Source: Folioceros fuciformis
Lineage: Eukaryota > Anthocerotophyta > Anthocerotopsida > Anthocerotales
Reading direction: 5' to 3'
Length of the DNA: 64,000 bases
Assembly (NCBI GenBank): GCA_049999805.1
Contig: JBNGIO010006255.1
Span: forward strand, 556,922 to 620,921
Shown here: piece by piece, positions 56,587 to 64,000 of the stretch
Layout of the letters: the number at the start of each line of letters is the position of its first letter
Position numbering within the stretch: the stretch's first letter is position 1
The notes under the pieces: generated by a model
What the model was told of the DNA's origin: nothing
Database searches by the model: none
Seen by the model: the letters and a program-made list of their open reading frames with translations, nothing else
Made by a program: the position numbers and the translations under genes

Positions 56587-56617
56587 CTCGTGTGAAACCA
56601 TGATGGTTTCACACGAG
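56587..56617. repeat. Perfect palindrome, 15-bp arms, 1-base centre
   Basis: ctcgtgtgaaaccat at 56587-56601, a single g, then the exact reverse complement at 56603-56617. It sits directly before a 49-bp tandem repeat. Confidence 0.95.
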
Positions 56618-56623
56618 CATCAA

Positions 56624-56755
56624 TGTCTTGCTTCTTCATGAAAGGTGGTAGACAATGATTTCCTCAAATTAGTGTCTTACTTCTTCATGAAAGGTGGTAG
56701 ACAATGCTTTCCTCAAATCAGTGTCTTGCTTCTTCATGAAAGGTACCACCTGTGC
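56624..56755. repeat. 49-bp tandem repeat, 2.7 copies
   Basis: tgtctt(g/a)cttcttcatgaa starts at 56624, 56673 and 56722, each followed by aggtggtagacaatg in the full copies. Copies are nearly identical. Confidence 0.95.
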
Positions 56756-57742
56756 CAACAAATATATTCAAATGTGGGATGAGTACCATGTACTCTTGAT
56801 GTGAATTGTTCTTCTGTATAAGTGCTAAGTAACTAGTTGTGCAAACATCCCTGGTTCCATGTTCTTAAGACTAGAGGCCCTTAGAAAGGACTTCATTCCA
56901 TCGTCTGCAGCAACCATGTGAAGAATACAAGCTCTTGAAGATAAGTATTGGTTCACAATGAAGAAGAACATCAAATGTCATGCTTGGTTGGTGAGTACTC
57001 TAAAGTGATGCATAATATCATCTCATAATGAAAGACAATCACAAAGCACTGTCTTATGAGATAAATTTATGAATATATTAAAATATTAATTACTTAAAAA
57101 CTCAAAAAAATTCTATGTTTTAAAAACAATATTAAAAATAATCCAGTAGAGATAACGCTAGTATGTAACCACCATAACACTCTATTAAAAGCACAAAGGG
57201 AACCTAAACGAAAGGTAGCCCAATCCCAATGCACTTAGCGTGCAGCAACACAAGAGGCTTCAAAGAGGTTTAGCTTGAATCCCCATCATGATTAACCATG
57301 AACTGTCTCGTTTTAAGTACAATAAGGTAAATACGTTGCTTACAATTTTATGGATATTTAGGCCCACAATAAACCAAGACAACCAATGTCAATGACCAAG
57401 TGGTTCATGTAGCCTTTATGGCATGGCAGTGTCCACCATGTGTAGAACAAATGTGTCAGGAGATCATGACTAAATGCTCCTGTGTGAATTGGCTCTAACA
57501 TTATGAACATTGGTTGTGAATATGCTACTCTTGAGATGCCAAAGAACCTAGATGTGAGTAGATTTTTGTTAAAACAATCAAGTTTCATGCAAGGTTAGGT
57601 ACAGAGCTTTGAACAATGAGAATTTGCACAAGTTACATAAAATGCCCTTCTATTCTCATATCTACGTACATATGTGGAGGGAGGGAGTACATGTTGTACA
57701 TACACAAAGAAAAAGTAAATATGACACACTTCGCTTTTTCCA

Positions 57743-58090
57743 GCGTGTGTTAGAGCAGTTGTTGGCACAGGTCTAGGGTCTAGGACGTTGTGTTAACACA
57801 GGTCTAGAACATTGTATCAAAGCAGCTGTTGACACAGGTCTAGGACGCTGTATCAAAGAAGTTGGTGACACAGGTCTAGGACACTATATCAAAGAAGTTG
57901 GTGACATAGGTCTAGGACACTATATCAAAGAAGTTGGTGACACAGGTCTAGGACGCTATATATCAAAGAAGTTGGTGACATAGGTCTAGGATGCTGTATC
58001 AGAGCAGTTGTTGGTGCAGGTCTAGGACGTTGTATCAGAGCAGCTGTTGACAAAGGTCTAGGACGCCGTATCAGAGCAATTGTTGACACA
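57743..58090. repeat. 36-bp minisatellite, about nine copies
   Basis: The word acaggtctaggac recurs with a 36-bp period (for example ggtctagg at 57837, 57873 and 57909), with tatca(a/g)ag(a/c)ag(t/c)tg in each unit. Edge copies are more diverged, as expected of an ageing array. Confidence 0.9.
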
Positions 58091-58570
58091 TGCCCAGGTC
58101 GCTTTGCTCTTCCCAGCCTGTCTTAGTACAAGTTCTTAATGCAATCACATGCCTTCCTATTTGCTGGTCACAACCTGTCTCAATTGAGACATGATGGGAC
58201 TTGTGTCAGGAACTTGTTGCAACAAGTTCCTGACACATCACATGGCCTTCATATTTGCTCTTCCCAACCTCTTGTCCCAATACAAGAACAAGTTCAAGTG
58301 GACACATCACATGCCTTCGTTATTGCTCTCCCAGCACGTCTGGTCTTGGTACAAGTACAAGTTCAGGCTGACACATGCCTTCGTTATTGCTCTCCCAGCT
58401 TGTCTCGTCTCGATAGGTACAAGATCCTGACAGGTACAAGATCCTGACACGTCACATGCCTTCGTATTCGCTCTTCCCAGCCTGTCTTAGTACAAGTTCT
58501 GGACACATCACATGCCCTTGCATTTGCTCTTCCCTCTTGTCACTGCAAGTGCCCGACACATCACGTGCCT
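58091..58570. repeat. Degenerate repeat series with a ~60-75 bp unit
   Basis: Units combine gctcttccca(g/a)cctgtct, (a/g)gtacaagttc and acacatcacatgccttc in the same order, at about 58107, 58255, 58330, 58385 and 58470. Spacing varies. It directly follows the 36-bp array. Confidence 0.7.
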
Positions 58571-59565
58571 TCTTCCTATTCATTAGACCGCGTAGACTTA
58601 GACAATTATGATGTGCCTTATATGCTTTGCTTTTCCTGTCAAGTTAGAATAGATGTCTCACTTAGCCCATGTCTTGTCCTCCACAAAGGTAAAAGCATGT
58701 TCCGTTTCTAGGTACAAGCATATCAAAGAGTCTTTTGCACATGTGTAAACATTGTCTATTACATGATCAACCTACATACATGTATAAGTTAAGTCCACTT
58801 ACTTTCGTAATAGCATATTATGGGTCCTCTCGTACATGCATACAAGTATTAATATATCTTGTCTCTTTTCACGCATACATATAGATAAAGTTGGCTCTTC
58901 TTCCATATGTATGCGTAAAAGCATAGCCCACTCTCTTCTATTCCAAATCTAAGTACAATATAATATCCGCATCTCCATTCTTACAGAAAAGACGTCATGA
59001 TGATGCAAAGGCCTTGCTTTTCATGCCTCGTTCTCACCAAAAACCTTCAAACTTCGCTTGAGCTCAAAACTTTTCCATACCTTGTTAAAAAAAACTTCAA
59101 ACTTTTGCTTGAGCCTCAGTACTTGCTTGAACTTCTTCGTCATGTTCTCTTTGTCTTTCTATCTCCTTCTTCGTGTTCTCTTTGCCTCGTCTCCTTGATG
59201 AACTCTCTTGTGCCTTATCTCCTTGGAGAAACTCATCCGCCATCTGCTATGGCAATCGTTTAAGTCGCATTTTCCTCTACAAACATTCACAAGACATGTT
59301 TGAGTAGAAGACCCACATCTTACCACAGCAGTTGCAATCTCAAAGAGCTAGCAGTGTCGCGAATGTATAACTGTCCTAGCTCTTCTCTTCGCTGCGTATT
59401 ATCTCCGGGAAAGGTTTCGAGCAGAAAAGAGGATAGCACCAGAGAAATAATTTGTAAAGGCACGAAGAGCACATCCGCGCAAAGAAGTGAGGAGACGGAG
59501 GAAGAGAGGGAGAAGAGTTGCACGGTAGGAGAGAATGACCTTGGCGGAAACCGGCGAGGGCCGTG

Positions 59566-60875
59566 TCAAGGAGGGGGGAGCCCGTGATCCTTCCCCGACA
59601 ACACAGAAGAGGGAATGTACATATTGGGTGGAACGTAGGCAGGGGGGCGGAGACGGGGTCGGATGACCACACCGTCCAGGTACAGGCCCTCCTTCCAATT
59701 GCAATTCTCGATCTCCGTCATGTTGAAGTGAAAGAGGATTGAATCGCGATGCTCCGTTATGACAAACGAGCCCACCTCACATTCCAGCCACTCGTCATTT
59801 GCGATACGCGGTTGTGCGTAAGTTGCTTGCAACTTGGTAACCTCCCGGTTTGGTGTGGAGTAGTTGAGGCAAAAGCCCCTCTCCAACTGATACATACTCA
59901 AGCCCCCGATAGCGAAGGAGAACTTCACACATTTGCTGATCCGACGTTGGAAGTAGCCGATGGGCTTCTCTGGCCCCAGCTGGACTCTGAAGGAAAGCGT
60001 GTAGGCCGCAGGAGGGAGGGCGAACTGAATCTGGGCCCGGATTTTGAACCAGTAATCCACTTTCACGAACGCCACGTCTGGGAAGCTGGGACACAGGAAA
60101 CAAATGGAGGGGGGAAGGAAGGAACACAAGGGTGTTAGTGGTCGGGAGATGAGCAGCAGGCGGTAGTTGGTGGACACGCATCCTTTGCTAGCTATGGATG
60201 GATGGCATACAGACCTTGAGCCCTTTTTGGGGACCCAGTCCCAGTATCGTTGTTCGTCTCCCCATATGACACTGAAAGCTCGTGCTGATACAGCCCGGCA
60301 AAGTCCTCCCGTGGCCGGGTCGAGCCAGTGGCCCTGCACGTTGAAAAAATAGGACGAATGTGAGGCATGGGCACGGTGTGTGGAACAGCAAAGTAGCTCC
60401 CAGGCAAGGCAGCAAACGGATGGTGTACCTGGAAGGGGTGGGTGAGGAAGAGATGGTGAGACAGATGCTCGAACAGCCTCTTCCTGCAAGGGAATCTCTC
60501 CAAAACGGAGTCGTCAAGGCCCAGGGCCTTCAGATTGGCCGAGGGCAGCAGCCCGTCCCAGATGATGTTGGAGCCTCCAGCCTGAGTGAAAACGCGGTTC
60601 ACAGTTGAGAGGCGAGCTGCGTCCTTGGGGCTGGTCTTGGACAGAATCAAGGCCACACTGGATTCGGGCAAATCCCCCAGGCTGGGCCCGAGCATTACGG
60701 CCTCCTGGACTTCAGCTTCCTCCACCAGGAACCTCTTCTCGTACGAGTACACCACGCCCAGGCCGAAGACGCCCCTTCCGCGGAACGCGCTCCAGGAGGC
60801 ATCATCGCCCAGACCCACAATTTTGCTGGCAAAGCTCCAGCCCAGAGCAGACCAACCGAACATCATGGCAGCCAT
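59566..60875 (-). CDS. F-box protein with phloem-protein-2 (PP2) lectin-like domain, three exons
   Basis: F-box/PP2 proteins act as substrate adaptors of SCF ubiquitin ligases, with the PP2 (Nictaba-like) domain as the probable glycan- or protein-binding part. Exons are 60875-60429, 60333-60215 and 60085-59566, with gt/ag borders and agreeing phases. The ATG at 60875 starts a ~361-residue protein. The F-box lies at about residues 66-112 (LGDLPESSVALILSKTSPKD, then LSTVNRVF, then NIIWDGLLPS). The PP2 part has the usual blocks: TGGLCRAVSARAFSVIWGDE, YWDWVP, FPDVAFVKVDYWFKIRAQI, GYFQRRI, DEWLECEVGSFVI, and NCNWKEGLYLDGVVIRP. Compared with typical plant members of about 280-300 residues it has an N-terminal extension of about 60 residues, which is hydrophobic and aromatic in places. 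The gene looks intact. Confidence 0.93.
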
Positions 60876-61522
60876 TCCACTCGCCCCGCAATGCTAATGC
60901 GATCTTCACAAACTGCACAATTTGACGTGCCCTCAACCCATTACTTGCCCCGCCTGCTCGAGTGTTAGAGCACAATGGTAAAGCTCGGACTCTCGCATCA
61001 CCCGGAGGACATACTTCACTCGGAGCTGGTAGACAAGACAGGAGTGCGAGCCTCCGTGGTGCTGTATCTGACGCTGCAAGCGTCACACCAGGAAGGTGAC
61101 TTGTCCCCTCCGCTCAATCGCCCAACAGACCTCCGAGCGGAGTGTCAATGTTGCTTCCCTTGCCATGGAGACTACTAGGCCTGCTTCCTCTTTTATCTTC
61201 GGCCCAAGACCGAGGGAACACCAGCACTGACACAACGCCGTGATTGGGTGGGAAAGTCTAATGACCGCGGAGCTGTAAGAGTTTCGTACCATGGTCCAGC
61301 CTCCGACTATGGGGTTCGGTGAACGTGTCCAATATCCTGGACGCATGCAAGACGCAGCTATACAAGGGAGGGCAGCAGCACGGATGTGAAGTCACACCCA
61401 CTTGCAGCGGCGTCACGGAAGACGCATGTTCTTCCATTACTAACCTTCGCCGTGCTGACATTGCCAGCATTTCAAAATTATGTGCTGGTGGACCAGCGGG
61501 GAGAGGTGAAGTCCGAGACCCT
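60876..61522. other. Spacer between the F-box/PP2 gene and the next gene
   Basis: Holds the 5' flank of the F-box/PP2 gene and the 3' flank of the repeat-protein gene, both on the minus strand. No other feature was recognised. Confidence 0.5.
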
Positions 61523-64000
61523 CTAGTAATGTGAGAAACCGGACACTAGGTTCTTCAGCATCTGCTCCTTTTGCACAAACTTCCAGCTTGGGTTGTTCTG
61601 CAAGCACAGCACAGCAGCGGAGACAGGTGAGAAGCGGACTGGAGCTGAAGAGGGAGCCGAGGATGCAGTGGTTGGTAATAGGGTACCTGCAGAGTTATTA
61701 GGGCACGTTGCGTGAACGCCGTTAGCTCTGGAGACGCGTGTGGGGGCAGTTTTCCCGCTATCATGTCCAGCTGCTCCTTCTGCTCTCGCGCAGCTATCCT
61801 GCCCTTTCCGGAATAAGCTTCTACCAGCTTCTCAAGCTGAGGGGCTCGGGCGAGCACGTCCCGGACACCAGCCTGGTACATTGCAAATTGACATATTACT
61901 TCGGGTAGAGGGCGTGCACATTTCTCGCATTCACAGTGGAGTGCGTGTCATACCTGCCATGTCTCTTCATCCAGAATTCCGCCAAGAGGCATGAGCAAGT
62001 GCTTGGCCTCTTGTAATGCTTCCTCTAAGGTTGGTNNNNNNNNNNNNNNNNNNNNNNNNNNNNNNNNNNNNNNNNNNNNNNNNNNNNNNNNNNNNNNNNN
62101 NNNNNNNNNNNNNNNNNNNNNNNNNNNNNNNNNNNCTTCCTCTAAGGTTGGTTCAGATTTTTCCTCGATATCGGGGTTGGTGCCAAAATCCTCCATGGCA
62201 AGTTGAGTATCGAAGTCCCTCTGCTCACACAAAAAAACTTTCAAGGATCAGAGAGCATGATGTGCAGAGAAGAAACTGGGCAACATGGACCAAAACAGAC
62301 ACACTTACTCTGAACTTCAGATCAAGAGCTGATTTAGTAGCTTCCTCTGCATCACCTATCTCCATCTTCTTGTCTTCCTCAAACGTAAGCGCCTTGCTGA
62401 CATCCGACTGCTGGCGACCTCTGCTGCTAGGGACAGTCCGTCTCCCTGCTTGTTCTCCAACACTTCTGGCTTCGCCAGAAGCTGACGGCCCGAAAGCAGC
62501 TCGCTTCCTTTGAGCCACAAAACCAAATTCCAAGAAACTGTTCAGTCTACCCTTGCTGCTGCGCTCACCACTGCTGACCTTCGGCACTATATCCGTTCCT
62601 AAACCCTGCCTTGCTAGATTCTGTTGAAGAATGTTCATAGCACGTTCGACGGCAGCATCTGAATTCAGCGTGACTGTTTTTGGCGATTCAACGAGTACTC
62701 TCTTTCTTTCCCTGCCAGCTTCATCAAGCGCTCTGTCTTTCTCTGCTCTTTCCAACAAGATGGCACTCGCTCTTTCTGCTGCTTCCTTTGGCGAAAGTCT
62801 TTGCCTCACTGGAGGAGCCTTTGGAGTGGCCGGGGTTACAGATTGAGGAGGTCGGGTGAAAGAACTGACTCTCGGGGATCTTGAAGATGGCCATTGAGCA
62901 CGTTGGTCTACCTCCGTAGTTTTGGCCACTATTGCCCTCGCCCCCTCTGCTGACTCCGCTGCATCACCTGTCGCTATCCTGAGCTCCACTCCTTCCAACA
63001 CATTTGAAGTTGCACTTCCGCCTACTTCCTCTTGGGGGGGTTTCTGCCATATATGAGGGGCCGCTGTAGCTTTACCTCGCCCTCTGCCAAGTCCAGGCCT
63101 CACATCTAGGCCATGACCAAACAAAGACAAAGGAACAAATGAACTTTTTGTGCTCTCTCCACTATCAAGTGCCAACCTGGTTCCCCTCCCTCTGCCAATT
63201 CCAGGTTTACCATCAGAGCCCAATCCCAATGGAGGATGTGCCTGACCTCCACTGAGGCCACCAGCCACTTTCTGCTCTCGTGGTTGTTCACTGGGGATTG
63301 ACTCAGGCAATGCCTGCCCTCTTCCAATCCCCTTTGATACTGGCAGAGACTGGCCTCGTCCCGCACCTGAAATGTCGCCAAACTTCAAGTCAGGTAGAGA
63401 CTGACCCCGTCCAACACCTGATGTGTCAACGAGGCCCAACGCAGGCAGAGGCAGTGCCTGGCCTCGCCCCGCACCTGTTTTGTCACCAAGGCCCAACTCA
63501 GACAGTGGCAGAGCCTGGCTGCGACCAGCACCTGAGCTGTCACCAAGGCCCAGGTCAGGCGTAGGAAGAGCTTGGCCCCGTCCAGCAACTGATTGGTAGC
63601 CCAAGCTCAACTCTGGCAAATCTTTGCCTCTCCCAAAGCCAGGCTTGTCAACAGGGACCTGGCTGCTAAGTGCAGGGTCAGACATCTGAGGTGGCTCGGT
63701 AATATCAGCTGATTTGAAACCCAACGATGCGGAGTCAGAAGGTGGTTTTCCGCCGAATTCTGAGGTGAAACTGTCCGAAGCTGGTAATACCTTGCCTCCG
63801 CCCAACCCAGGTTTGCCCTGCTGTACTGAATCAGGAGTAGACTTGGAGCTGACAGGAGAGGAAGGACTTTCCGAAGCAGGGACATCATACGTAACTTCAG
63901 GTGATGCCGGTCTCGTGATAGCTGCTTGTGGAAGCTGAGCCTGCGGCTCAGCAGGTTTGACTGGATGCAACTGGGGCATGGGTCCAGGTGAGGCCGGTTT
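61523..64000 (-). CDS. GxGRGQxLP-repeat protein with a conserved C-terminus, partial at the window edge
   Basis: The gene runs on beyond 64000; its N-terminus is not seen. Exons are: window edge to 62309, 62220-61954 (interrupted by an assembly gap at 62036-62135), 61872-61687 and 61597-61523 (stop TAG), all with gt/ag borders and phase 0. The first exon encodes a Pro/Gly/Ser-rich region with about six tandem units of 12-20 residues around GAGRGQALPLSELGLGDKT (roughly 63290-63610), then a region with RLSPKEAAERASAILLERAE and basic stretches. The last exons encode a compact helical part: EEALQEAKHLLMPLGGILDE, LEKLVEAYSGKGRIAAREQK, LTAFTQRALITLQ and NNPSWKFVQKEQMLKNLV. I do not recognise a named domain. 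The layout (GRG repeats, then a short conserved C-terminus) resembles plant proteins annotated only as hydroxyproline-rich; that link is from memory and weak. Confidence 0.75.
62036..62135. other. Assembly gap, 100 N, probably artefactual
   Basis: The 17 bases just left of the gap (62019-62035, cttcctctaaggttggt) are identical to the 17 bases just right of it (62136-62152). Collapsing the overlap restores one continuous exon reading SEPTLEEALQEAK, so the gap most likely joins two overlapping contig ends and contains nothing. Confidence 0.85.
63290..63610 (-). repeat. 57-bp coding tandem repeat
   Basis: Within the repeat-protein exon, tgtcaccaaggccca recurs at about 63481 and 63538, a 57-bp (19-residue) period, with more diverged or shorter units on both sides. 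The period is a multiple of three and the frame is kept, so the repeat is expressed as GxGRGQxLP units. Confidence 0.85.

Larger units (their letters stand above)
55180..59290. other. Second AT-rich, repeat-rich island
   Basis: AT-rich sequence without a recognisable gene or transposon protein. It contains several minisatellites and two long palindromes (listed separately) and many imperfect repeats, for example ttgtttcaa(t/a)tgta-type words between 55480 and 55770. The parts without their own entry (56.76-57.74 and 58.57-59.29 kb) show nothing I can name. Confidence 0.55.

Overview
The window is nuclear DNA of a streptophyte, most likely a non-seed land plant (bryophyte or lycophyte grade) or a close algal relative; the sequence alone does not fix the species. 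Evidence: two GRAS-domain regulators, an F-box/phloem-protein-2 gene, a plastid-targeted coproporphyrinogen oxidase, a plant-type VPS53, GT-AG introns mostly of 70-300 bp, retroelement debris, and runs of N typical of a scaffolded assembly.

Layout. 1-1.83 kb: the 3' part of a decayed LINE (minus strand). 1.83-6.2 kb: no gene seen. 6.2-8.3 kb: a two-exon GRAS gene (minus). 8.3-13.3 kb: gene-free, fairly GC-rich sequence. 13.3-17.6 kb: degenerate tandem repeats, interrupted by two short inverted-repeat DNA elements, one with a recognisable target-site duplication. 17.6-21.5 kb: nothing recognised. 21.5-33.6 kb: an AT-rich island of transposon remnants and minisatellites (a split reverse transcriptase with a probable endonuclease-like tail, a gag zinc-knuckle fragment, a 70-bp satellite, two assembly gaps). 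33.6-36.2 kb: GC-rich, low-complexity upstream region of a second, intronless GRAS gene (36.2-39.1 kb, plus). 39.8-41.2 kb: a short-chain dehydrogenase (minus). 42.3-42.7 kb: part of an unrecognised gene (minus). 43.45-48.51 kb: a complete 24-exon VPS53 gene (plus). 48.75-49.96 kb: intronless coproporphyrinogen III oxidase (minus), tail to tail with VPS53. 51.2-54.8 kb: a multi-exon SUMO protease of the ULP1 family (minus). 55.2-59.3 kb: a second AT-rich, repeat-rich island with two near-perfect palindromes. 59.6-60.9 kb: F-box/PP2 gene (minus). 61.5-64 kb: 3' part of a gene for a GxGRGQxLP-repeat protein (minus), which runs off the window and contains an artefactual assembly gap.

The genes are ordinary, functionally unrelated housekeeping and regulatory loci: transcription control (two GRAS), endosome-to-Golgi tethering (VPS53), tetrapyrrole synthesis (HEMF), SUMO processing (ULP1), ubiquitin-ligase substrate choice (F-box/PP2) and carbonyl reduction (SDR). 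Nothing indicates an operon-like pathway cluster. I found no convincing new multi-gene system. The most distinctive signals are the inverted-repeat elements inside a tandem array, the AT-rich islands with long palindromes, a fungal-like LINE with a single nonsense codon in a core motif, and the repeat architecture of the last gene.
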